64,000 nucleotides of DNA from Rebecca billardiae RCC1528. Its lineage: Eukaryota > Haptophyta. The translations under genes and the position numbers were made by a program. The stretch spans positions 2,232,001 through 2,296,000 of the forward strand of contig OZ251230.1 in NCBI GenBank assembly GCA_965240325.2, read 5' to 3'. Below, in pieces: positions 13,801 to 23,559 of this stretch (position 1 is the stretch's first letter; every line of letters starts with the position of its first letter). The notes beneath the pieces are model-generated. The model was not told where the DNA came from. It did not search any database and saw only the letters and a list, made by a program, of their open reading frames with translations.

Positions 13801-14504
13801 ATGACGTCCTTCGCGCGCGTGCTGACGCTGCTCGCGGTCGCGCTCACGGGGGCGGATGCGTTTGGCGCGCGGGCCGGGTGGGTGAGCAAGGCGCACATGT
13901 CGCAGGTGCGTCGGCGCAGCGCCTCGCGCATGCCCCTCCGCCCCGCTGGCACGGGGGTGGCTTCCGCCGCTCACGCGCGCGCGAGTGGCCACCGCGCTCG
14001 CACACTGCGCGGCCGGCAGGTGGCGGACATCCGCATGCCCATGCCCGCGGCTGCGCCGAAGACGAAGACGCGCACGATCACCAAGCCGGGCGTCGCCCAG
14101 CCGGGCAAGCCGCAGCAGCAGCAGAAGACCGCCGCGGTCGTCCCGAAGCGCAAGACCGAGTCCGCCTACGTTCCGATGTGGAAGGTGCTGCTGCTTGGCG
14201 ACGAGGAGTACGAGGAGGACCCGGTGTGCGGCGTGATCGTCGAGGTGCTCCCGGATCTCGGCCCCGAAGGGGCGAGGGAAAAGTACCACGAGGCCCAGGT
14301 GGGCCTCGCCACGTGCGCCGTTGGCGCCTCGGCCGCCGGCGCACGCTCGCTCATGCGGCGCGCGCCTCTGCACGGGCGCCGCGCTGCGCGCAGGCCACCG
14401 GTGACGCGGTGCTCACCGTGGTCAACCAGGAGCACGCGGAGGCGTTCGTGTCCCAGTTCCACCGCTCCACCCCGATGGTCTTTGCTGACGCGCAGCCCGA
14501 ATGA
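13801..14504 (+). CDS. clpS: ClpS-like adaptor of the Clp protease, plastid-targeted
   Basis: Model: join(13801..13905,14020..14298,14394..14504), 164 aa. The conserved core is split by the second intron: PMWKVLLLGDEEYEEDPV, then VIVEVLPDLG and AREKYHEAQ, then VLTVVNQEHAEAFVSQF and FADAQPE at the end. This matches ClpS adaptors, which deliver N-degron substrates to ClpC/ClpP. The N-terminus (MTSFARVLTLLAVALTGADAF) is a signal peptide ending at Ala-Phe, followed by a basic, hydroxylated stretch. That is the bipartite leader pattern of complex red plastids, so a plastid stroma location is inferred. The first intron (13906-14019, 114 nt) is in frame and stop-free, so it could be retained. An upstream in-frame ATG at 13720 would bury the signal peptide. 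The 3' end converges on the ABC transporter gene. Confidence 0.82.
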
Positions 14505-15389
14505 GCGGGCACCGACGGCCGCCCTGAGGACTCTTGGCCGTGGTACGATAGTCGTACTTGTTCTCGCGCCGTCATCCGGCGACAACAACCTCCCTTCACC
14601 TTTGACATTTCTGCATCCCGTCCGATCCCGCTCAGCAGCGGCTGCCGCGTGCAGCCCTTTCCTCCCTGCCGTGCGGTCGCGGGCACGACCTGCAGGCTGG
14701 CAGCGCAGCCGCAGCAGGCGGCCGCGCGCGTCGCCACGACGAGCCCGGGAGACGACGGGTCCAGAGTCGGTCTGTCGCCTGTCGGAGTGTCGGACTCACT
14801 GTGCTGTCTCACTCGGAGGGCGGGTCGTCGGAGCGCGCGGCTCCGCGGCAGACTTGCTGATGGTGGAAGTGATGCGGCTGAGCTCGGAGTATGACGACTA
14901 CTGCTCATGCATATCTGCTGTCATAGTAGTCGTAGCACAGCATATGCTCAGCAAGCGCGCTGCGGACATCGTCAGTCTCACTGTCGTCACTGTCAAGCGG
15001 CGGGCGTGTCGCGTCGCGCGACAGCCTGAGCCGGCGAGCCGCATACGGCGTCACAGCGGCACAGCGCGTCGGGGTCGCCGGGCTTCATGGCTCGACCGCT
15101 CGTGCGCTGTCGGCCGTGGCTCGCCCCGCCGCCGGCAGCAAGAGCCCAGACGCGAGTACGATGGACGGCCGCTCATGCACGTCCAGCCCTCTTCAGGGTG
15201 GGCGGGCCGCGCGCACGTGGGCTCGGGCCGTCGGGGCTCCGAGTAGTCTGTGGAGCCCGTTGGACGTTGGTGGCTGCTGGGGTGTTCCGAGACTGCCGTG
15301 GCGTGCGGGCATGCAGCACGTGCGCAGCAGCAGCAGCGCCGGTTGCAGACGGGCGCAGTCGCCAGCGCCGCGCAGCGCCGCCGATGCGA
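14505..15389. other. convergent intergenic region, ClpS / ABC transporter
   Basis: 885 bp between two convergent 3' ends. No conserved reading frame, RNA gene or repeat was recognised. It contains both 3' UTRs. Confidence 0.6.
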
Positions 15390-18300
15390 TCAGGCCTCCG
15401 CCGGCGGCGCGGCCTGCGCCGGCGCCGCGCTCGCCGGCGCCGCGCCGAGCCCGCCCGGGGCGCGCACGGAGCTGGTACGATTCAGTGCCTGAGCAATCTC
15501 GTCTGCCTCGTCGCGCGCCGCGTCGGACTGCGAGCGCTCGCCGAGCGCCGCCGGCGCGGGCTCCGGGCCGTCGGCCACGCCCGCGGCGGGCGCGTGGCCC
15601 GCGGCTGCGAGCATCCTGCGCACCTCCGTGGGCGGCAGCTGGCTCAGCATCTTCACCATCTGCGCCTTGACGGCTGGCGGCGGCGCCGAGCCGGCGCCCG
15701 GGGGTCGCACCGCCACCGCCGAGCGCGCGCCCGCGGCCGAGCTCGACGCAATCGCGGGCGCGCCCGTGGTGCTCTTCGCGGCCAGCTCCTCCTCCTGCTG
15801 CTGAGACATCTGGCGCGCGACGAACGATGCGTAGAAGCGGCCGAGCGCCATCAGCTCCGAGTGCGTGCCTGCGCGCCGGAGCGCGCCGCGGCGCGCGGGT
15901 GGTGGCGTGCCGCGCGCGCGTGAGACACAGGCGCCTGCGCACGGCCCGGCGCGCCGCCGCGCCGCGCCGAGCGGCGCGGGCCCCGAGGGCGCGGCGGCGG
16001 CGTCGGCGCGCACGACGGCGCGCGCGCGCGCGCACCCGACTCGACGACCTGCCCTTGGTTCATCACGACGATGCGGTCGGCGCTCGCGATCGTCGAGAGG
16101 CGGTGCGCGATCACGATGGTCGTGCGACCGACGAGCAGCCTGCTGAGCGCGTCTCGGACGAGGTCCTCGGACTTTGCGTCGAGCGCCGACGTCGCCTCGT
16201 CCAGCACGAGGATCGGCGCGTCCTTGAGGATGGCGCGCGCGATCGCAATCCGCTGCTTCTGCCCGCCCGACACCTGCACGCCGCGCTCGCCGCAGCGCGT
16301 CGCGTACCCCTTCTCGAAGCTCTCGATGAAGTCGTGCGCGTTGGCGAGCTTGCACGCCTTGACAATCTCGGCGCGCGACGCGCCGCCGATCCGCGCGTAC
16401 GCGACGTTCTCGTGTACCGAGCGCGAGAAGAGCGTGGGCTCCTGCTCGACCCAGGCGATTTGGGAGCGGAGGAAGTCGAGCTGCAGGTCTGCGACGTTGG
16501 TGCCGTGCAGCGTCACCATCCCCCCCTGCGGGTCGTACACGCGCGAGAGCAGCCGCGCGATCGTCGATTTGCCCGAGCCGGACGGTCCGACCAGCGCAAC
16601 CGTCTGTCCGGCGGGCACCGTCAGCTCGAGGTTGTTGAAAACCTTCATGTCCGGCCGGCGCGGGTAGGCGAAGTGGACGCCGTGGAATTGCACCACGTTG
16701 CGCTCGCCGCCGCACTCGTCCGACGGGCCGATCACCTTGCCGCCCTCGCGGCTGATCGGGCACTTCCGATCGATCAGCTCGAAGAAGCGCTGCGAGCCGC
16801 CCAGCGCCGACTGCAGTCCGGTGTAGAATCCGGCGAAGCCCTTGTAGCCGCTCAGGCCCTGCGCGCGCGCGCGCGCGCGCCGCGGAGGCGGTCCGCGGAG
16901 GGAGGCCGCGCGGCGCGGAGGGGCGTCAGCCGGGCCGCGCGCAGCCGCACGCACACGGGGCGGGGCGCCACGGGCCGCGCCACCGCGCCACCGCGGCCCA
17001 GTCGGCGCTCGCGCAGGCAGCGTGCCCGGCACAGCCCGCCCCTGCGGCGCAGGCTGGCCGGCTCGGCTCAGCGCGCGCGCACAAGCCGCCCTTGGGACGG
17101 CGCTCCCAGCGCACGCGCGCCCTCCCCCGCACCCCTGCGCGCACACGCCCCGCACGCCGCTCAGCACGCTCTCCCCTTCTCCCGGGGTGCACTCGCTCGC
17201 TCGCTCGCTCGGCGCGCAGCGAGTGGGAGTGAGAGAGCGAGACGCGTGTGCCCCACGCCCGCCCGCGCCCGCCCGCCAGCGCGAACGCGCCTCGGCAGTG
17301 CGCACCCGCCAGCCCGCGTGCGCGCGCCCGCCAGCCCGCGTCCGCACGCACGCCCCCGGCAGCGCGCGCCCGCCAGCCCGCGTGCGCGCGCCCGCCAGCC
17401 CGCGTCCGCACGCACGCACCCGCCAGCGCGCGCCCGCCAGCCCGCGTCCGCGCGCGCGCCCCCGGCAGCGCCCGCGCGCCAGCCCGCGTGCGCGCGCACC
17501 ATCCCCATGTACATCTGGAAGGCGACCATCGAGCCGACGGACAGCTGGCGCGTGATCACGAGCGAGGCGCCGTAGTACATGAGCGAGAGGTTGACGCACG
17601 TGGAGAGGATGCCCGTGAGCGACGAGAACGCCGTCTTGATGTACATCACGCGCTTCGACAGCTCGATGTTGTACCGGATCCGGTCGGCATAGCGGTTGCA
17701 CTCCGCGTCCTGCTGCCCGAACATGTGCACCATGTGCACGTAGAAGATGGACTCGACGGCGATCTCGTTGGCCTTGGCGGAGGCGTCCATCGCGATGAGC
17801 GAGAAGCGGCGCATGAGCATGCCGAAGAACATCGAGGAGAACGTGATGATCGGCACGAAGATCATCGAGAACGCCGCGAGCCGCCAGCACGTGAGGAATG
17901 CGCCCACAAGCCCGCCGACCAGTGTGAACGAGTTGTTGATCACCGTGATGAAGGTGGAGGTGAGCAGGCCCTGGATCACGCCCGAGTCGGAGCCGAGGCG
18001 CGAGACGAGCTCGCCGACGCGCCGCTTCTCGAAGAACTCCATGTCCTGGTGCATCACGCGGCGGAACACGAGGTTGCGCAGCCGCTGCGTCAGCTGCATC
18101 CCGGCGAACGCAAACAGCATCCCGACGGTGAAGTTGAGCAGCGTCGACCAGATCGAGAAGACGATCATGAGCTTGAAGATGTGCCTGAAGTCGTCGAGGT
18201 TCTGCGAGACGGTGAGCACGTCCATGTACTTGCCCACGAGGTACGGCGTCGCCATCCCCACCAGCGTGCCCAGTGCCGAGAGGAGCGTCGCCGGGATGAT

Positions 18301-18759
18301 GAGCCACATCTCGGGGCCAGCCATCTGCGTGATGCGCCGCACGGTGACGAGGTTGGCCTTCACCTTGGCCTCCTCGGGCGCGAGGTCCTTCGCAATCTCC
18401 TCCATCAGCACGTACTTCTTGAACAGGAAGTGCAGCCGCACGGCGACCGCCACCGGCGTGCACGAGAGCGACGAGGACGAGGACGACGACGGCGGCGGCT
18501 CTGCCGCGCCGCCGTTCCGACGCCGCGCGGACGCGCTCCCCGACCCGTCGGACGGGTCCACGCGCGAGAAGGACGGGAACGAGGGCATGCGCGCGCTGAA
18601 GCGGCGGCCCGATCTGCTGTCGCTGCCCGGCGGAGCCGGCTCATCTGAGCGCGCCGCGCCGGACGGCAGCAGCCCGCGGCGGCCGCCGTCCGCGCGCTCG
18701 GGAGCGCCGCCCGCCTGCTGGATCACCACCTCCGGCGCGCCGTCGTCGTTGGCGGGCAT
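15390..18759 (-). CDS. ABCB-type half-size ABC transporter
   Basis: Model: complement(join(15390..15868,16036..16858,17500..18759)), 853 aa. One transmembrane domain (about residues 150-440) is followed by one nucleotide-binding domain. Walker A is GPSGSGKST (511-519), with the Q-loop at AWVEQEP, signature VSGGQKQR (616-623), Walker B ILVLDEATSALD (636-647) and H-loop AHRLST. This layout is that of TAP/Mdl1/ABCB10-like exporters, which dimerise to act. The substrate and membrane are unknown. The N-terminal ~110 residues are acidic/serine-rich, without a clear targeting signal. Intron 1 (641 nt) contains a minisatellite. Intron 2 (167 nt) splits VVESG/THSEL in phase 1, the usual end of the ABC fold. 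The C-terminal ~150 residues are an Ala/Pro-rich extension. The ATG at 18759 (MPANDDG) was chosen as the only Met between the upstream promoter and the acidic leader. Confidence 0.92.
17255..17497. repeat. GC-rich minisatellite inside ABCB intron 1
   Basis: Irregular tandem array of units built on CGCCCGCCAGCCCGCGT, with CGCACGCACGC or GCGCGCGCCCCCGGCAG spacers. It lies directly next to the intron donor at 17499 and explains why this intron is the longest in the window. It is open in several frames, giving Arg/Ala-rich shadows. Confidence 0.85.
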
Positions 18760-20300
18760 CGCTCCTGAGCGGCCCTCGCGCGTGCCGCCGAGGCTGCAAC
18801 GCGCACGCGAGTCGCGAGCCGGGCGCCTGTGCGGTCGACCGGCAAAATGATGGCGGGCGATGACCGGCCACGCGCGGATTTGCGTGCGCACGAGGCCAGC
18901 AAGCTCAAAAGCGGGGCTCCCAAGCTCCTGTTTCGAAAGGCAAAGCGCGAAAGCCGGTTGCAACTGTCTTGATCAAAACTTTGCAAGGATCATCGGCCGA
19001 TCGAGAGAGCTTGGGATCGCTTTCAGGCTGATCCACTTGGAGCAAGTCCGGGCCTCAGGGGCCGCCCGCCGCCGTGCACGCCAAGGGGAGTCAGGGTACA
19101 GCACGTCCAGTTGGGCTGCAGCTGGAGCTTGGGTACAAAAGCTTCCCGCGGCGCAGCGGCACTCGCCGCCGCCGCCGCCGTCGAGGGGCGGTTGTGGCGC
19201 GCACGGCGTGAGCCGCTGCGGGCGCTGAGGTGCGCGCGACGGCGGCGCGCCCGGCGGCGCTGCTGTAGGAGGCCACTGCCCTCCTCTCTGCCCCGCGCGC
19301 TTCGCTCGTCGTCGCCGTCTCCGCGCCTGCGACTCAGCGCGCACGCGAGCGCCGCACCGCCCGGCAGCCGGGGCAATCTCAGCCGTGACTGCGCATGTGC
19401 GTCGCGACCTGGTCGGCCCAGCGCGCGAGGCGCGTGCGGGCGAGGTAGGGCCAGTATGGGCGCGCGCCATGCCGCCTCAAGTAAGCCCATCAGAGCGTAC
19501 AACAGGGAACTGAGCACGTGTGTCTGGTTGGCCGCTTGGACTGTGTTCAAGCAATGCACGGGCCATCGTCGAGGCGATCTCGAGGCACTCAGTCAAAACG
19601 TCAGTTCAGCGCGCAGACGACCTGGGCGAGAGTCGTTGACAATGTATGACTCGCATGATCACAAAAGGCTCTGCAACTATCGCGTCTGTACGCCTACTGC
19701 CTCGATCGTGCACACTGACGTCTGCGCTTGGGTGCCGCATTGTTTGTCAACGTCGTCGACAGAGGTGCAAGGCCCGCGACATGCCCACCGGCGCAAGGTC
19801 GAGGCGGCATGGCGCGCGCCCATACTGGCCCTACCTCGCCCGCACGCGCCTCGCGCGCTGGGCCGACCAGGTCGCGACGCACATGCGCAGTCACGGCTGA
19901 GATTGCCCCGGCTGCCGGGCGGTGCGGCGCTCGCGTGCGCGCTGAGTCGCAGGCGCGGAGACGGCGACGACGAGCGAAGCGCGCGGGGCAGAGAGGAGGG
20001 CAGTGGCCTCCTACAGCAGCGCCGCCGGGCGCGCCGCCGTCGCGCGCACCTCAGCGCCCGCAGCGGCTCACGCCGTGCGCGCCACAACCGCCCCTCGACG
20101 GCGGCGGCGGCGGCGAGTGCCGCTGCGCCGCGGGAAGCTTTTGTACCCAAGCTCCAGCTGCTGCCCAACTGGACGTGCTGTACCCTGACTCCCCTTGTGC
20201 ACGCCGTGCACGCGGTGACGCGGCAAAGCTCAAAGCGGTGGGTCAGAGTTCAGACGGGATCCCTCCCTCGATCCCATCCCACCACCCCGCCCCTCCCACG
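18760..20300. promoter_or_regulatory. divergent intergenic region, ABCB / GPR180-like, carrying an inverted-repeat insertion
   Basis: The two start codons lie 1541 bp apart and diverge. Most of the interval is occupied by the inverted-repeat structure at 19082-20197. About 320 bp (18760-19081) remain on the ABCB side and about 100 bp (20198-20300) on the receptor side. No TATA element is obvious. Confidence 0.5.
19082..20197. repeat. large inverted repeat, 397-bp arms, 322-bp spacer
   Basis: The left arm 19082-19478 and right arm 19801-20197 are equal in length and almost identical when one is reverse-complemented; one difference is visible near the outer end (GGGCTGCAGC against GGGCAGCAGC). 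The arms begin CAAGGGGAGTCAGGG. Outside them GCCGTGCACGC occurs on both sides (19071-19081 and 20203-20213), possibly a target duplication. Reading frames inside the arms are compositional. It is consistent with a fold-back or MITE-like insertion, or a recent inverted duplication. Confidence 0.92.
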
Positions 20301-23074
20301 ATGCCGGCGCCCGGGCTCGCCGCGCGGCTCCTGCTCGCCCTGTGCTGGTGCGCGCCGCGCGTGGGCTGGGCCAAGGTGATCGAGCGCCGGCTCAACGGGC
20401 CCATCTATCACTTCGGCGCGCGCGACGCCGACCTCGTCTTCATCGGCAAGTTTGCCTTCCAGTGCGTCGGCGCGTGCGGCGCTGCACACGGCAACCCGGC
20501 GTCGCGCACGCACACCGCGCACGCGCTCGAGGTGGAGGCGGGCATGCTGCGCGTCTCGGCGCACGGGCTCAAGTCGCGCGGGCAGGTCCTCGTCGCGTAC
20601 GTCTCGGAGGACCCGCGCCGCCCCGAGCGCGAGTGGTCCAACGTCTTCCGCTCGCGCAAGGCCGAGGTGATGTCGTGCGCCGACAAGCTCGCGCTAGCAG
20701 AGTACCGCTTCGAGCTCACGCCGCCCGCGCCGAACGCGAGCGGCGGCGCGCGCGGCGCGGAGCACGGCACGCACGACTTCGCCCTGCAGCACGACGTCGA
20801 GGCCACGCGGTACGTCGAGCTCGCCGACCGGCCGCAGTTTTACTACTTTGCGGCGCTCAACTGCGCCGAGCGCGAGCTGCATGCGTATGTGCAGCTTCGG
20901 CTGTCCAACCCGGGCGGCGCGTTCAGCCAGCACTTCTCGTACGAGGACCAGGGGCTGCTCGAGCTCGAGATCTGGAGGTGCGCGCGACGCCGCCACGCGC
21001 GGCCACGCCGCGGCGGCCGGCTGCTGCGGTCGCCGCGCGCGCGCCGCGCCGCCGCGCGCTGCGGCGCTCGGCACGCGACACGCGCCGCGCGCGCGCCGCG
21101 CGCGCCGCGCCGCGCGCAGCCTGGCGTACTCGCTGGCCCTGGCCCTCGGCGCGGCCGAGGGGGTGCTCCGGCTGCTCACCGCGCGCGTCGAGCATCCGCC
21201 GCTCATGATCCTCAACAACGCCCTCTGGGTCCTCGTGTTCGCCCACGCACTTGCCGTCTGTTTCTATGGCAGTTACGCGACGCACGGCCATGCGCCTGAG
21301 GTGCTGCTGATGTGGTCAGAGATGTGCGCGCGCGTGCGCGTGCGCGGCGTGCGCGGGGGTGCGGCGAGGCCAGGCGCGGGCGTGGGCGGGCTGTGCGCGC
21401 GCAGCCGCCGTCGTGGCCCCCCGCCTGGGCGCATGAGCCCACGCGCCCTCCCCCCCCCGCACCGCGCGCCGCCACCCCCGCCCGCGCGCGCGTGTGCGCG
21501 ACGCACACTACACACATTTTCGTCTCATTTATTCTTCGCTCGAATGCATGCTTCGATCCTCAACTCATGTGTGCCACGCAGGCTGTACATCTCGTGCGAT
21601 CTGATCGTCATGATCTCGGCGGTGCTCCTCGCGCGCGGCTGGCGCGTCACCGCGCTCGACTTTGCGCGGCGCGAGCGCGGTCTACTACTCGGCCTTAGCG
21701 CCTTGTACGTGTGCGCGTACGCACTCGTTGCGTGCTACGATCTCGTCTCGCGAGATCCAACGGCCGACGTGTACCCGCTGCTGACCAAGGGTGCGCGCGG
21801 AGAGCGCGCGGGCGGGGCCAGCGGCGCGCGGCGGGCCCGGCCCTCGCGCGCGTGTGCGAGCGCTCACCCCGCGCCCCCTCTCCGCCGCGCGCACGCTGGG
21901 CCCGGCCGTGCGCCGCGCCCGCGGCCACGCCCCGCGCGCGCGGCTGGCTGGCCGGCGCGCGGCCGCAGGCGCGCTGTGGCTGCTCGTCGCACGCGTGGCG
22001 CTCTTCGCGCTGTGCGCGACGTACGCGCTGCGCTCGCGCGCGCACGAGGCGGTCGAGTCGAAGCGCGCGTTCTACGCGCGACTGCTGCTCTTCGCAGCCG
22101 CGTGGTTCGGCACACTGCCGGCCTCAACTTTGATCGCCCTTTGCGGCCGGCCGTGGGCGCGGCGGTTCAACGCGCTGGGCACGCTGTACCTGCTGACGCA
22201 CCTGCTGCTCACACTCGCGGTGTACGCGCTGCGGCCGAGGCAGGCCAAGGCGCTCTTCATGCTCACGCGGCAGTCGGCTGAGCTCGACGGCTTGCTGCCC
22301 GACTCCGCCCCCGGCCGGCGGCGCGCGCGCGCGCCGTCGGGAACGGCGGTTTCAGACTCTGAGCCATTCGGTGGGCGCGCGGCGGCGCGCACGCACGACG
22401 AGGGCTGGGAGCATCTCGGCGCCGGAGGAGGCGGGTACGGCGGCGGGCACGGCGACGGCGAGGAGGGCGAGGGCGAGCACGCGCGGCCGCGCACGCCCGA
22501 GCCGCAACTGCACGCCGCCGCGGGCGCTTGGACGCGCGTCGACGGAGCTCACGCTCTGGAGCACGGCGGCAGCGGCCGCGCGCCGGCCGACGGCGGCGGC
22601 GCTCGGTGGGCTGAGCCGGAGCGCGCGCAGCGCCGAGCTGAGGGCGCCGAGCACAGCCCGCGCCGAGGGGGCGGCGCGCCGCGCCAGGCTGCCGTGGAGA
22701 TGGCGGGCCTTGCGCACGGCGCGGCGTGCGGCGCTCGGACGCGCCGCGACGACGTCGGCGAGGGCGAGCACTCCCGCGGGGCGGGCGGCAGCGCCCGGCC
22801 CCCTGCTGCCACCTGCGACCCGTCAAGCGCTGGCGGCATGGTGATGGACGGCCGCCGTCGGGACGGCTCTGAGGCCGAGCAGTCTCGCCTCGACCGAGCG
22901 CGAATCGTGCACGCCCCCGACGCCCCCGACGCCCCCAGCGCTGCGTGCAGGGAGCGCCTGGCGGGTGCGTCCGAGTCGAGGGCGAGGGGCGTACGTCCTC
23001 GGCAGGCTGCTGTTCAAGGAAGCGGCGGCGCCGATCTCGATGAGGCGGCTGATGACGACGACAGCATGTTGTAG
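20301..23074 (+). CDS. GPR180/TMEM145-like seven-transmembrane protein
   Basis: Model: join(20301..20977,21120..21323,21582..21790,21969..23074), 731 aa. Residues 1-24 are a signal peptide (LAARLLLALCWCAPRVGWA). A luminal domain of ~200 residues follows (FIGKFAFQC; FYYFAALNCAERELHAYVQL), with the YFAxxNC signature typical of the GPR180/TMEM145 intimal-thickness-receptor family. Exons 2-4 supply about seven hydrophobic helices (MILNNALWVLVFAHALAVCF; LYISCDLIVMISAVLLA; LLGLSALYVCAYALVACY; ALWLLVARVALFALC and more). The ~290-residue cytoplasmic tail is disordered, rich in Gly/Ala/Arg/Glu. Introns of 142, 258 and 178 nt have GTGCGCG/TGTGCGC donors and GCAG acceptors; all joins restore the helices. 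The family traffics through Golgi/plasma membrane; no ligand can be predicted. Confidence 0.8.
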
Positions 23075-23283
23075 CCGGCGGTCTACGTCTCAGAGCATGG
23101 TCCGCTTGGTTGACTTCGGCTCGGGGCCAAGAGTCTTGGCCAAGAGTGAGGCAAGTCGCAAGACCGCCAAGACGACCAAGCAGATGTATCAACTGCGACG
23201 CGGAGCTCCGACTGACCGACTAGTCCGAGCTGGGCCTGGGGGGCGGGGTGGACCGGCCGCCGGAGCCTAGTAGCAGTCGTCGT

Positions 23284-23316
<33 letters not shown>

Positions 23317-23559
23317 CTATATATATATATATAGCTTATATATAGACTGAGTGATGACGCGACGCGATGTACAGAGTCGTCCCGCGCCCGCCTCCGCCCG
23401 GGTTCCGCCCGCGGCGGACCGGAATAATATCCGGCGGAGCAGTCTGGCGGCGGAGGCAGGGCGCAGAGCCAGACGGCCGGCCGCGCTGAGCGCAGGCGAC
23501 GCAGCAGGGCGGAGCCGGAGACCGGAGTGCGGGTGTCCACCGCGTGACGCCGCCGGCCG
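23075..23559. other. convergent intergenic region with TA palindrome
   Basis: 485 bp between convergent 3' ends. It contains a (TA)n tract at 23286-23345 with the palindrome TATAAGCTATATA...TATATAGCTTATA, able to form a hairpin. No gene is seen. Confidence 0.7.
23286..23345. repeat. (TA)n with AGCT palindromic core
   Basis: TA dinucleotides with two AGCT steps arranged symmetrically around 23327, giving a self-complementary hairpin of about 30 nt between the 3' ends of two convergent genes. Confidence 0.9.

Noticed and set aside
15851-18463. 870-aa minus-strand frame reading through the ABC transporter introns
   Set aside because: It reads the transmembrane exon out of frame and includes the minisatellite intron. 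The spliced model restores all ABC motifs.
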